Below, one piece after another: positions 28,853 to 37,513 of a stretch of DNA of 64,000 nt (within the stretch, counting starts at the first letter, position 1; each line of letters starts with the position of its first letter). The stretch spans positions 4,402,001 to 4,466,000 of the forward strand of contig OZ244825.1 in the NCBI GenBank assembly GCA_965220385.1, given 5' to 3'. The translations under genes were made by a program, and so were the position numbers. Under the pieces are notes generated by a model, which ran no database searches, was not told the origin of the DNA, and worked only from the letters and a program-made list of their open reading frames with translations. Source of the stretch: PCPOR2b sp965220385 (GTDB lineage Bacteria > Poribacteria > WGA-4E > PCPOR2b).

Positions 28853-28866
28853 CCCGATCTATCGGG
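28853..28866. repeat. CCCGAT/ATCGGG repeat at the rarA start
   Basis: The 6-bp inverted repeat with loop CT begins 27 bases before the rarA ATG, and its trailing GGGGGATAGG is the only purine-rich ribosome-binding candidate there. A 19-base core is identical to the copy at 31504-31522. A second small hairpin (CTGAT/ATCAG, about 28819-28835) lies just before it. Confidence 0.6.
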
Positions 28867-28879
28867 GGATAGGATAGCT

Positions 28880-30196
28880 ATGGACCTGTTTGACCAGAAT
28901 CTACAGCAGAACCGAAAGCGATCTGGTCCGCTGGCACACCGGATGCGTCCCGACACGCTTGACGAATTTGTGGGACAGGAGCATCTATTAGGACCAGAAC
29001 AGCCCCTCTCTCTCGCGATCGCGGAGGACACGGTGATGTCCTGCGTTTTCTGGGGTCCGCCGGGCTGCGGGAAAACCACCCTCGCACAAATCATCGCTCA
29101 GTGCACAAAAGCGCATTTTGAGCATGTCAACGCCAGCACAACCGGAGTGCCGGAACTCCGCAAAAAGGTTGCGGAAGCTGAAGAACGCCTCAAGTTCCAC
29201 AGTCAGCGCACTATCCTGTTCTTGGACGAGATCCATCGCTTCAATAAAGCGCAACAGGACTTTCTCCTCTCTTTCGTGGAAGATGGAACGCTCGTGCTGA
29301 TCGGCGCAACGACCGAAAACCCCTCCTTCGAGGTCAACGCCCCACTCCTCTCCCGGATGCAGGTGTATCCATTCCAGCCATTGGAATCAGCTCATATCCG
29401 TCAGCTAATGGAACGTACCCTCACCGACGCAGAACGGGGGCTCGGAAAATACCAAACCTCGCTTTCGGAAGACGGCACGGACGCGCTGCTTCAGGTGGCT
29501 GACGGTGATGTACGCCTCGCCCTCAACGCATTGGAACTCGCTGTACAGACCTGCAAACCGGACGAGGAAGGGGTACGCCACCTGGACGCCGAAACCATTC
29601 GCAGAGCTGTGCAGAAGCGGATGCTGCGCCATGACAAATCAGGCGATGAACACTACAACCTGATTTCTGCTTTCATCAAGAGTATACGCGGATCTGATTC
29701 CGATGCTGCCACCTATTGGTTAGCACGCCTCTTAGAGGCAGGAGAAGATGCGCGCTTCATCGCACGGCGTCTGGTTATCCTCGCATCCGAGGATGTTGGG
29801 AATGCTGACCCACAGGGGCTGCTGATCGCAGATGCGGCTGCGCGCGCTGTTGAATTTGTTGGACTTCCAGAAGCGCAAATCAACTTGGCACACGCCACCA
29901 CCTATCTCGCTTGCGCCCCAAAAAGCAACGCTGCTTACATGGCTCTACTTGCTGCGCAAAAAGATGTGCGCGAAAAACCCGCCTATCCTGTGCCGCTCCA
30001 CCTACGAAATGCCCCAACGCAGCTAATGAAAGAACTTGGGTACGGAGAAGATTACAAATACGCCCACGATTTTGAAGACCATATCGTGGAACAGGAACAC
30101 CTCCCCGACGCCTTGCGCGATAAGCAATATTATGAACCCACCGAGATTGGGCATGAAGGACGCATCCGCGAGTATCTGGCAAAAATGAAAAAATGA
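28880..30196 (+). CDS. rarA: Replication-associated recombination protein A (MgsA/RarA)
   Basis: This is a 438-residue AAA+ ATPase related to clamp-loader subunits and acting at stalled replication forks. It has the N-terminal MRPDTLDEFVGQEHL segment, Walker A GPPGCGKT (59-66), Walker B LFLDEIHRF (about 115-123), sensor ATTENPSFE and the C-terminal tetramerisation region with AMKRASDPQ-like features (ASEDVGNADPQ). Length is normal. The start region carries a palindromic repeat that seems to supply the ribosome binding site. Confidence 0.94.
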   Translation: MDLFDQNLQQNRKRSGPLAHRMRPDTLDEFVGQEHLLGPEQPLSLAIAEDTVMSCVFWGPPGCGKTTLAQIIAQCTKAHFEHVNASTTGVPELRKKVAEAEERLKFHSQRTILFLDEIHRFNKAQQDFLLSFVEDGTLVLIGATTENPSFEVNAPLLSRMQVYPFQPLESAHIRQLMERTLTDAERGLGKYQTSLSEDGTDALLQVADGDVRLALNALELAVQTCKPDEEGVRHLDAETIRRAVQKRMLRHDKSGDEHYNLISAFIKSIRGSDSDAATYWLARLLEAGEDARFIARRLVILASEDVGNADPQGLLIADAAARAVEFVGLPEAQINLAHATTYLACAPKSNAAYMALLAAQKDVREKPAYPVPLHLRNAPTQLMKELGYGEDYKYAHDFEDHIVEQEHLPDALRDKQYYEPTEIGHEGRIREYLAKMKK

Positions 30197-30252
30197 CTGC
30201 ATGGCAAGAAGCGTAAGGGTGCTGTGTACTGGCAAGAAGGAAAGAAATCAGA

Positions 30253-30900
30253 ATGGTAAAAGCAAGGCGATCATACGGTGCCATATTGCTGTCAATGATC
30301 CTCCCCGGATTGGCACAGCTCTATCTCGGTAAGCCGCTTAAGGGTATCATCATACTCTTAGGTATTGCCTCCGCAATCGCGCTTATCTACCTTAACTCGC
30401 TGCCCGTGAACAGTTGGCACGATCTGACGCGCATAGATCGAACGGAAACATCCCCGGACGAGCAGGGTGTAACAGAACAAGCGGAAACACACTCAGAAAC
30501 AGATGATTCTGACTCTGCAAAAGATCCGAGACAATGGCGCGGCTATCCCCTATACACCTCTGACAGCAAATTCATGTTTCGGATTACCGAAGACGTGGAG
30601 AGCTATCTGGTAGATGGCAAAGAACTTTCAGCGGAACTGGTGCGAGAATTTCGGAAGCATAAAGTCTTGGTCTACAAAGGCGCAACAGTTTCAACTAAAA
30701 AAGAAGGAGCTTGGTGGTTGATAGATGATTACTACCAAACCTATTCCGTGAGGAAAAGCGAATACGGGTTAGATGTTTATAGCACCGCACAATGGCGGTT
30801 CCGACCCCGTTGGCAGTTCAAGATTACTGGGTTAATTCAACTCCTGATCTTTTGGGGATATGCGGTTATAGACGGTTGGCTAGGACGAAGACAGGGATAG
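30253..30900 (+). CDS. Small membrane protein with DUF5683-like hairpin
   Basis: The 215-residue protein starts with a basic tail and a double hydrophobic segment, LLSMILPGLAQLYLGKPLKG (about 11-30) plus a helix to about 48. This resembles the TM2/DUF5683 type with its PG-x-AQLY-x-GK motif. A soluble, charged middle (about 55-185) and a C-terminal helix (about 190-207) follow. No function can be assigned. AAGGAAAG precedes the ATG. Confidence 0.6.
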   Translation: MVKARRSYGAILLSMILPGLAQLYLGKPLKGIIILLGIASAIALIYLNSLPVNSWHDLTRIDRTETSPDEQGVTEQAETHSETDDSDSAKDPRQWRGYPLYTSDSKFMFRITEDVESYLVDGKELSAELVREFRKHKVLVYKGATVSTKKEGAWWLIDDYYQTYSVRKSEYGLDVYSTAQWRFRPRWQFKITGLIQLLIFWGYAVIDGWLGRRQG

Positions 30901-30917
30901 AAGAAACGGAGACACAA

Positions 30918-31373
30918 ATGACAGCACAAGAACAGGTTGCTTTGAATCCCGATCGCATCGGGGTCGAGGGTGCAAACCTCAATTTTTACCAAGCGATGCA
31001 AAATCTGAGCATTGACATGATGGACGCCGTATGGCTACAAGCGGATTGGGTGCAATGTATTCACCCAAATTGGGAGACGATCACCGGCTGGGACGAGATT
31101 CGCGCGAGTTGGGTAAATATCTTTCAAAACACACATCGGATGCATATCCAGCCCAGCGAGATCGCGATCCACACCGATAGCCAATTTGCTTGGGTGACTT
31201 GCGTGGAATCCATCCACACCTTTACCGGTGGCAGGATGGGCATATCCTTTGCACAAGCGACGAACGTTTTCAAGCACGAGGGTGAGGACTGGAAAATGGT
31301 GCATCACCACGCATCCCCACTGCCGAGAGAGGTAGCACTTTCTGGCACCGCAGCCGCGCCGTCGCTGAACTAA
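30918..31373 (+). CDS. SnoaL/NTF2-like domain protein
   Basis: This is a 151-residue protein with an NTF2-like cone fold of the SnoaL_3/DUF4440 type: helix NLNFYQAMQNLS, WVQCIHPNWETITGWDEIRAS, and the end KHEGEDWKMVHHHASPLP. Start 30918 has GGAG 7 bases upstream. A longer reading from 30792 would overlap the previous gene in another frame and is rejected. Bases 30948-30962 inside the gene (about residues 11-15) are a copy of the CCCGAT/ATCGGG repeat, encoding NPDRIG. Such domains act as small enzymes or ligand binders. Confidence 0.82.
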   Translation: MTAQEQVALNPDRIGVEGANLNFYQAMQNLSIDMMDAVWLQADWVQCIHPNWETITGWDEIRASWVNIFQNTHRMHIQPSEIAIHTDSQFAWVTCVESIHTFTGGRMGISFAQATNVFKHEGEDWKMVHHHASPLPREVALSGTAAAPSLN

Positions 31374-31414
31374 TATCTTGATACCAACTGTAGGTGCTTG
31401 TATCTCAATCTATC

Positions 31415-31449
31415 GGGGCGGGGCAACGTGTCGCCCCTTTTATTTTTAT
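31415..31449 (+). terminator. Rho-independent terminator
   Basis: GGGGCG (31415-31420) pairs with CGCCCC (31432-31437), directly followed by TTTTATTTTTAT. It lies 42 bp after the NTF2-like gene stop. The stem is preceded by CAATCTATCGGGG, a partial copy of the palindromic repeat. Confidence 0.75.
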
Positions 31450-31506
31450 GGATAAACTTCAGGTTGAGCAAGATTACGACAAACTTTCCTAACAATCTTG
31501 TGAAAT

Positions 31507-31526
31507 CCCGATCTATCGGGGAGGAG
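31507..31526. repeat. CCCGAT/ATCGGG repeat supplying cupin RBS
   Basis: CCCGAT (31507-31512) and ATCGGG (31515-31520) form the repeat; the run GGGGAGGAG (31518-31526) that continues from it is the ribosome binding site of the cupin gene, five bases before its ATG. Confidence 0.65.
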
Positions 31527-31530
31527 AAAT

Positions 31531-31902
31531 ATGCCGTTTATCGATGCCGAAGAACTACCGAAAATGGAACTCTTTCCAGGCGCACTCAGTGGCATTGTCG
31601 CCGGAGAAGGTCTAATGCTCTCCTTTTTGGAGATGGCGGAGGGCAGTGAAGTCCCGGAGCACAGCCATCCACACGAACAAGCAGGCTTAGTGCTGTCCGG
31701 GGAATTGCAGTTCAGAATCGGTTCAGAGGAGAAAATCCTAAAACCCGGGGAAGCATTTATCGTTCCGCCAAATGTGGTGCATTCAGGCGTTGTTGCGAAG
31801 GGACCCGCCCACGTCCTCGATATCTTCACCCCACCACGCGAGGACTATATCGATCAGTACAACAAGCACACCAGCACCTCCACTCAAACCAAGTGGGAGT
31901 AG
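31531..31902 (+). CDS. Cupin domain protein
   Basis: This 123-residue single-domain cupin has motif 1, PEHSHPHEQAGLVLSGE (about 47-63), with metal-binding histidines and glutamate, and motif 2, PGEAFIVPPNVVHSG (about 73-88). Such proteins are metal-dependent isomerases, dioxygenases or sensors of small ligands; which one is not apparent. It follows a terminator and therefore probably has its own promoter. Confidence 0.87.
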   Translation: MPFIDAEELPKMELFPGALSGIVAGEGLMLSFLEMAEGSEVPEHSHPHEQAGLVLSGELQFRIGSEEKILKPGEAFIVPPNVVHSGVVAKGPAHVLDIFTPPREDYIDQYNKHTSTSTQTKWE

Positions 31903-31923
31903 ATGCAGAAGTTCCTGTAGGAG

Positions 31924-31977
31924 GGGCATCCCTGCCCCGACGGGCATCCCTGCCCCGACAGGCATCCCTGCCTCAAC
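31924..31977. repeat. 18-bp tandem repeat, three copies
   Basis: The unit GGGCATCCCTGCCCCGAC occurs twice identically (31924-31941, 31942-31959) and a third time with three changes (31960-31977). Each unit contains a GGGCA...TGCCC self-complementary core, so every copy can fold. Confidence 0.85.
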
Positions 31978-32146
31978 AAACGCCTCTTCAATCCCTCCAA
32001 CCCGACACAAGGAAAGGTATGACTGCCTCACGATTCCATTGACAACCCACCAGTCGTGTGGCACACTTAATACCATGTTGTGTCACAGAACCTGTCCTCA
32101 ATGGAATTGGGGTTGCCCAAGCTGTGACAATCCCCAGTCCAGCATC

Positions 32147-32252
32147 GTAGGTTGGGTTGAACGCTTGAAAATATCCCACTATCAAAGACAAAAGCATTGC
32201 TACCTTTTGACACCGCGCTATTACAGATAGCGAAAGTAAAACCCAACACCCA
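32147..32252. repeat. GTTGGGTT...AACCCAAC inverted-repeat element
   Basis: GTTGGGTT (32151-32158) and AACCCAAC (32240-32247) are perfect inverted 8-mers 81 bases apart. The flanking words GTAGGTTGGGTTGAAC and AAACCCAACACC are familiar as the ends of a dispersed repeat known from cyanobacterial and other genomes, usually with a much shorter middle. The interior shows no gene. Confidence 0.5.
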
Positions 32253-32283
32253 CTAATAATCACCCCACGCATGGAGACACCTT

Positions 32284-33270
32284 ATGCCCCAAGACCACGA
32301 TCATCAAGAGAACATCCTCAACATCCTGCAAGACTTTCATGGACTCGAACCCCTCAAGGAACTGTTCTGGACAGAATTAAACTACGACCGCCAAAACGAA
32401 GAACTTTCCCGCCGGAACTGGACGGACACAGCTAAAAACGCTCTCACCGACGATCCTATTCGCTTTGCAACAGGCGGCATAGATGACGCCTTTGAGGTTA
32501 TCTATGCCCGTCTCAACTCAGAACGCCTGCTGCTGACAGCAGAACGTCCAGTCATCTCTAAGCTCCTTGAAGACCATCCCTACACCCTGTTCGTTTTTAG
32601 CAATCAGGAACAAACAGATTGGCACTTTGTCAATGTCAAATACGATACAGAGGACTCCAAAAAACGCCGCCTATTCCGCCGCATCACAATTACCCCTTAC
32701 GAAAAACTCCGCACCGCGTCCGAACGGATTGCAATGCTTGATGGTGAGTCCGAAGGATTTAATCAGAGACCAAGTTGTCGTGCCCGGGCGCGGTGGTATG
32801 ATTTGGGTGAACGACAGATCCCATACCTTTCTTTTAACTATTTGATATCTTCAACAGCAAAAACTCTGTAGGCACCAGACGGTTGCTATACAAGCGACAA
32901 TTTCCAAGAAATTCACATGGATTCCTGCTTGACGCTGCCTTTGTGTGTCTCCTTAAATCCTTCATTGTTTCAACTGATGGTAAATATGGCTGGACGTTCC
33001 AACTTCGGCGGTGGTCTGTTGAAAATTCAAACCTATGAAGTTTCGGAGTTGCTTTGTTTAGATCCAAGGACAATTGCATTTGAAGATGAAACAATATTCA
33101 CATCATCCTCATGGGAAATGCTTGAGCCATCAGATGACCGTCGCGCCCTTGACGCAATCATCTTCGACACCCTCAATCTCACACTAGGGGAACGGGATGC
33201 TGTGTACGAGGCGGTTATTCATCTTATGGAGGCACGGCTGCAGAAAGCAAGCAGCTTGAAGGGGGGCTAA
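32284..33270 (+). pseudogene. Internally deleted Eco57I-type DNA methyltransferase remnant
   Basis: Residues 1-153 (HGLEPLKELFWTELNYDR, then FRRITITPYEKLRTASERIA) match my recollection of the N-terminus of large Eco57I/PglX-like N6-adenine methyltransferases. The sequence then jumps to what looks like the C-terminal part of the same family: RARWYDLGERQIPYL, then after an in-frame TAG at 32869-32871 the frame continues APDGCYTSDNF and, from about 32980, NMAGRSNFGGGLLKIQTYE through to GERDAVYEAV and a normal end. Both halves share one frame, so the gene lost its catalytic middle (no SAM motif, no NPPY) and then gained a stop. The family reading is by eye; the single stop and shared frame are direct. 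Confidence 0.7.
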
Positions 33271-33645
33271 GGGGCCGCCTGATGATTCAGTTGCAAACAT
33301 AATGTTCGTAAGGTATACTTGACATGAGAGGTGCTCATAATTGTTGCCTGAATCGCAGATTAAACTGATGGTGCGGATTGCACAGAGGATACACCAGACG
33401 TATTACCGAGATATGGGCATTCAATTTTGCTTTGGCTCCAGCGGAGCGAAAAACTGAACCAATCAACGATAACACCCAGGTGATGGATTTTCAACGACTC
33501 GCAACTTGGGCTATTTATGAGCACCCCTCAGATATATGACCGCAAGATACAAAGCTATAGAAGAATACCATGCGGAAAGTAGACTAATAACAAACGGTGA
33601 CGTTAATTGAGTAAATGAGACGATGAAGATTTTGGAGGTATCAAT
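33271..33645. other. Intergenic region upstream of PHP-ATPase operon
   Basis: This 375-bp gap has a promoter candidate (33291-33319) and otherwise no supported gene. A short open stretch after it (about 33345-33455, reading LLPESQIKLMVRIAQRIHQT) could be a scrap of another gene but matches nothing I know. GGAGG lies ahead of the 33646 ATG. Confidence 0.45.
33291..33319 (+). promoter_or_regulatory. Candidate promoter for the defence-like operon
   Basis: TTGCAA (33291-33296) and TATACT (33314-33319) stand 17 bases apart, with 4 and 5 of 6 consensus matches. The -35 hexamer is the same as in the candidate at 14140. A transcript would have a leader of about 320 bases. Confidence 0.5.
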
Positions 33646-36282
33646 ATGGATGAGCGGCAATTTCCGGGGGCGCGGTGGTGGAAATTTGATTTTCATACCC
33701 ACACACCTGCCTCAATTGACTTCAGCAACAGAGATGATATGACACCTGAATCTTGGCTAAAAGCATTTATGGAAGAAGGTATTGATTGCGTAGCGATTAC
33801 TGACCATAACAGTGGTGGTTGGATAAATGATCTGAAACTGACATTAGCAGAACTAGAGAAAAACAAACCCGATTGGTATCAACCCCTGTACCTATTCCCG
33901 GGCGTGGAGATTTCAGTACAGGGAAACGTGCATATATTAGCGATATTTGGGTGTAACAAGGATGAGAGCCATATCGATCAATTGCTCGGTGCAATTGGCT
34001 ATCGGGGTACAAAGGGAGAGAGCGATACCGTAACGGACAAAAGCATTATCGAAGTCGTTGATAACATTACAAAACGGGATGGCATCCCTATTCCCGCGCA
34101 TGCCGATAAGAAAAAAGGGGTGTTTTCTCAACTTCAGGGGTCAACGCTGGGGCAAGTGTTGGAGAATAGAAACATTTACGCCATGGAGTTGTGTGACAGC
34201 AACTACCCGAAACCTCAATTGTACACGGACAAAAAGGTGGGATGGACTGAAGTCACCGGTTCCGATACCCACAGTTTCAGCGATAGTACATTTGGTACGT
34301 TTACCTGGATCAAGATGGAAGAGCCATCCATAGACGGATTGAAACTTGCCTTGATAGACGGTGTTGCTTCTGTGAATCGCGATATGCAGGACACCCCAAA
34401 CCAACCTCCAGAGTACTTTATAGAAGCACTAGAAATTTGCGAGGCAAAATATATCGGACGCTCCAAGCCTCTGAAGTGTCAGTTTAACCCATCTCTCAAC
34501 GTGATTATTGGTGGACGCGGCAGCGGAAAGTCCACACTACTGGAGTTCATGCGCCTAGCCCTGCGGCGCGACAAAGATATTCCAGAAACGCTAAAAGAGG
34601 AGAGCCGTCGATACTTTGGTGTGGGAAACGACAATTTACTGATTGAGAACAGCAAAATATCTTTGATCTACCGCAAAGGTCATACGCGCTATCGTTTGAA
34701 TTGGTCGGCTAAAGCAGATTGCCTCTCTTTGGAGGAAAACAAAGATGGCACTTGGACAAATTGCCCAGGGGAGATCAAATCACTTTTTCCAGTACGGATC
34801 TATAGTCAGAAGCAGATCTTTGAATTCGCTAAAAATCCACGCGCTCTGATTAGTATTATTGATGAAGCACCTGAAGTTAAGGCAGAGGCAATTGAGGTAC
34901 AACACAGGGAATTAGTCAACCGATACAAACAAATTGAGGGAAAACAACGAGAATTGCATGAAAAAATTACGCAGGAAAACCGGCGGCTTGGAGAGAACCA
35001 CGACCTGACGAGACAGATTGAAGAAATAGAAAAATCGGCACATGAAATCGTTCTACAAAATTACCGTAAGCGGGAACAACAGTTAAACGAGTTTGACAAC
35101 TTAGAGGATAAGTGGAAAGAGATGAGTCGTCAGCTTGCGGAAACGCGAAAAGGTATTGCCCCGGTACATTTCAATGAGCAGCTTTTTAGTGAGCACACCG
35201 ATATTTTGTCGGTTTTAAGAGAAACAAACAATAAATGGCTGGCTATCCACGACAAATTAAGAGCACTGGAACAAGAGGCACAGTCAGTCATTAACGACTG
35301 GTCCGATGAGAAAAACACGGCGGATTGGAGGCAGATGCTCAAGGCAGATATGGAGCAGTACGAATTATTATCCACCAAACTTAAACAACAAGACATAGAC
35401 CCAAGTAGATATCCCCAGCTACTAATGCTACAAAAGAATATACAAAAAGAGTTGGATCTAATTAGCGAGTATCGGTCGCTCCAACAAAAGTTAGAAACCG
35501 AAAAACAAGAGATCTGTCGGCAGATTAAAGAAAACAGGAAACTACTGTCAGAAAAGCGGCAAGAATTCTTGACTAGTATTTTACAAAACAACCAAGACGT
35601 GGATATCAACGTCCAACATTTTGGCGAAGATTGGGCGAGCGTAGAGGAGGATCTTCGGAGTATATTGCAATGCCCGGATCGCTTCGACAGAGACATTGAC
35701 AACTTAAAAGCCATTTATCAGAGGAATGGAGATAATAGGATTAAAAAACTCAAAGAAACGATTGAATGTATCCTTAATGGTGAGGAAAACGCTAAAGATA
35801 TACGGTTCGCTACTCATTTGAAATCCCTGCCACAAGAATCTGTGATCGATTTCGTTTTATGGTTTCCTCGCGATGATTTGCAAATCACTTTTGGGCCCGA
35901 TCATCAACGGATAGAACAAGGGTCTCCCGGACAAAAAAACGCCGCGCTGTTGGCGTTTATTCTATCTTATGGAGATGAGCCATTATTGCTGGATCAGCCT
36001 GAAGACGATTTAGACAACGAGTTAATCTACAGCTGGATTGTCCGACAGTTGCGAGAAACAAAAAGTAGACGGCAGGTTATCGTTGTCACGCACAATGCCA
36101 ACATTGTGGTCAACGGCGACGCGGAAATGGTTTTGCCACTCAAGGTCGAGCGCAGTGAAACCCGGGTGCGGCAGGCTGCTAGTGTCCAGGTAAAAGAGGT
36201 AAGGGAAGCAATATGCGATATTCTGGAAGGCGGGCAACAAGCATTTGAACAGCGTTATAAGCGCATTCATCTGGGGGATTAG
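33646..36282 (+). CDS. PHP-domain SMC-like ATPase (TrlF-type)
   Basis: This 878-residue protein starts with a PHP metallo-hydrolase domain: H17-x-H19, D53-H54, E88, H96, H152, and D207-x-H209 form a complete metal-binding set. An ABC/SMC-like ATPase follows: Walker A GGRGSGKST (289-297), a long coiled coil (about 405-690), the signature-like GSPGQK near 760 and Walker B LLLDQPEDD near 780, then VTHNAN. It is the first gene of a tight operon (2-bp and 5-bp gaps). Such PHP-ATPases are associated with mobile and defence contexts; it probably cleaves nucleic acid or nucleotides in an ATP-gated way, which is inferred. Confidence 0.85.
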   Translation: MDERQFPGARWWKFDFHTHTPASIDFSNRDDMTPESWLKAFMEEGIDCVAITDHNSGGWINDLKLTLAELEKNKPDWYQPLYLFPGVEISVQGNVHILAIFGCNKDESHIDQLLGAIGYRGTKGESDTVTDKSIIEVVDNITKRDGIPIPAHADKKKGVFSQLQGSTLGQVLENRNIYAMELCDSNYPKPQLYTDKKVGWTEVTGSDTHSFSDSTFGTFTWIKMEEPSIDGLKLALIDGVASVNRDMQDTPNQPPEYFIEALEICEAKYIGRSKPLKCQFNPSLNVIIGGRGSGKSTLLEFMRLALRRDKDIPETLKEESRRYFGVGNDNLLIENSKISLIYRKGHTRYRLNWSAKADCLSLEENKDGTWTNCPGEIKSLFPVRIYSQKQIFEFAKNPRALISIIDEAPEVKAEAIEVQHRELVNRYKQIEGKQRELHEKITQENRRLGENHDLTRQIEEIEKSAHEIVLQNYRKREQQLNEFDNLEDKWKEMSRQLAETRKGIAPVHFNEQLFSEHTDILSVLRETNNKWLAIHDKLRALEQEAQSVINDWSDEKNTADWRQMLKADMEQYELLSTKLKQQDIDPSRYPQLLMLQKNIQKELDLISEYRSLQQKLETEKQEICRQIKENRKLLSEKRQEFLTSILQNNQDVDINVQHFGEDWASVEEDLRSILQCPDRFDRDIDNLKAIYQRNGDNRIKKLKETIECILNGEENAKDIRFATHLKSLPQESVIDFVLWFPRDDLQITFGPDHQRIEQGSPGQKNAALLAFILSYGDEPLLLDQPEDDLDNELIYSWIVRQLRETKSRRQVIVVTHNANIVVNGDAEMVLPLKVERSETRVRQAASVQVKEVREAICDILEGGQQAFEQRYKRIHLGD

Positions 36283-36284
36283 CG

Positions 36285-37508
36285 ATGTTTGACAGTGTGA
36301 CTGAACTCATTGAACAAATATATCTGGGCGAAGACTCAACGATCGAATTTAAAAGAGAGTTACCTAGCAGAGATGACCTGGCCGACGAGATAGCCGCTTT
36401 TGCCAACGCCATTGGTGGAGTGATACTGATCGGTGTTGATGACAATAGCGACATTGTCGGTATAGATCGCCAAGATCTTGACGAGACCGAAAAAACAGTG
36501 ATTGAAATATGCGGGGATACTATTGCTCCCAGGGTTGACATTATTACAAAAAAACTTCATATTGATGATAAAAATTTGTTAAAAATAGAGGTGCCTCGTA
36601 GCTTGTTTGTCCACGAATCATCCGGCCGTTACTTCATTCGTCAAGGCAGCAGCAAGAGAAGGATGACCCCAGAGCAGTTGGGCCGATTGTTACAAAGCCG
36701 TTCGCAGGCACGTATCATCGCTTTTGATGAACAGTTCGTACCAAACACCCACAAAGAGACACTAAGGGAAACACTGTATCAACGATTTATCACTGAAGAA
36801 GCGACTGAGCGTGAGAAGGTAGAAGACCTGTTACTTAAAAGGCGTTTGCTGGTCAAAGAGGGTCAGGAACACCGCGCCTCGGTGGCGGGTCTGTTGATGT
36901 GTCATGATAGACCCGACGATTATCTCTATAACAGTTTCATTCAAGCGGTTTATTATAGTGGCAAGGAAAAGGATGCCAACTATCAGATTGATGCCAAGGA
37001 TTTTAGGGGACCGCTGGATCAACAGATTGTGGATACCTTTAAATTTGTTGAGAGATACAACCAAGTCTCGGCTCGCAAGGAAATAGGTAGGGTTGACCAA
37101 CCACAATACAGTATGAGATCCGTTTTTGAGGCGGTGGTTAATGCGGTTGTACATAGAGATTATTCAAAGTCCGAATCGAAAATTCGTCTGTTCATGTTCA
37201 CGGACCGGCTCGAACTCTATTCGCCGGGTGCATTGGCAAATACCTTGACAGTAGATGATTTGCCTTACAACCAAGCGACTCGTAACGAACTCCTCGCTCG
37301 CTTGCTTTCGGAACTTACGCTCGACGATGATATGGGTGCACAGGTAGCTCGGCAACACTTTTTGGAACGTCGGGGGGAAGGAGTTAGTATCATTTTGAAC
37401 GAGAGTGAGCAGCTAAGCGGTAAAATCCCTGTATACGAACTGTTCGGCGAAGAGTTACGATTAACAATTTTTGCGGCAAAATCCCTGCAAGAAGAGAGAG
37501 AATCGTAG
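36285..37508 (+). CDS. AlbA_2 (Schlafen-like) DNA-binding protein with GHKL ATPase domain
   Basis: The 407-residue protein has an N-terminal AlbA_2 domain (about 10-130; EFKRELPSRDD, then IAAFANAIGGVILIGVDD), also called the divergent AAA_4 domain. The C-terminal half has a GHKL-like ATPase (SVFEAVVNAVVHRDYS, about 280-297; SPGALANTLT). This is the COG2865 type of putative regulator or nuclease-associated protein. It lies 2 bp after the PHP-ATPase. Related domains bind and sometimes cleave RNA or DNA; the direct role here is not known. Confidence 0.83.
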   Translation: MFDSVTELIEQIYLGEDSTIEFKRELPSRDDLADEIAAFANAIGGVILIGVDDNSDIVGIDRQDLDETEKTVIEICGDTIAPRVDIITKKLHIDDKNLLKIEVPRSLFVHESSGRYFIRQGSSKRRMTPEQLGRLLQSRSQARIIAFDEQFVPNTHKETLRETLYQRFITEEATEREKVEDLLLKRRLLVKEGQEHRASVAGLLMCHDRPDDYLYNSFIQAVYYSGKEKDANYQIDAKDFRGPLDQQIVDTFKFVERYNQVSARKEIGRVDQPQYSMRSVFEAVVNAVVHRDYSKSESKIRLFMFTDRLELYSPGALANTLTVDDLPYNQATRNELLARLLSELTLDDDMGAQVARQHFLERRGEGVSIILNESEQLSGKIPVYELFGEELRLTIFAAKSLQEERES

Positions 37509-37513
37509 GACCG

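Larger units (their letters stand above)
31903..32283. other. Intergenic region made largely of repeats
   Basis: The 381-bp gap before the methyltransferase remnant has no supported gene. It contains an 18-bp tandem repeat (31924-31977) and a GTTGGGTT/AACCCAAC element (32151-32247), listed separately. It marks the left edge of the defence-like island. Confidence 0.55.

Noticed and set aside
30792..30917. N-terminal extension of the NTF2-like protein
   Set aside because: It overlaps the preceding membrane-protein gene in another frame; GGAG before 30918 marks the real start.
31924..31977. CRISPR array
   Set aside because: The 18-bp units are directly abutting, with no spacers between them, and there are no cas genes.
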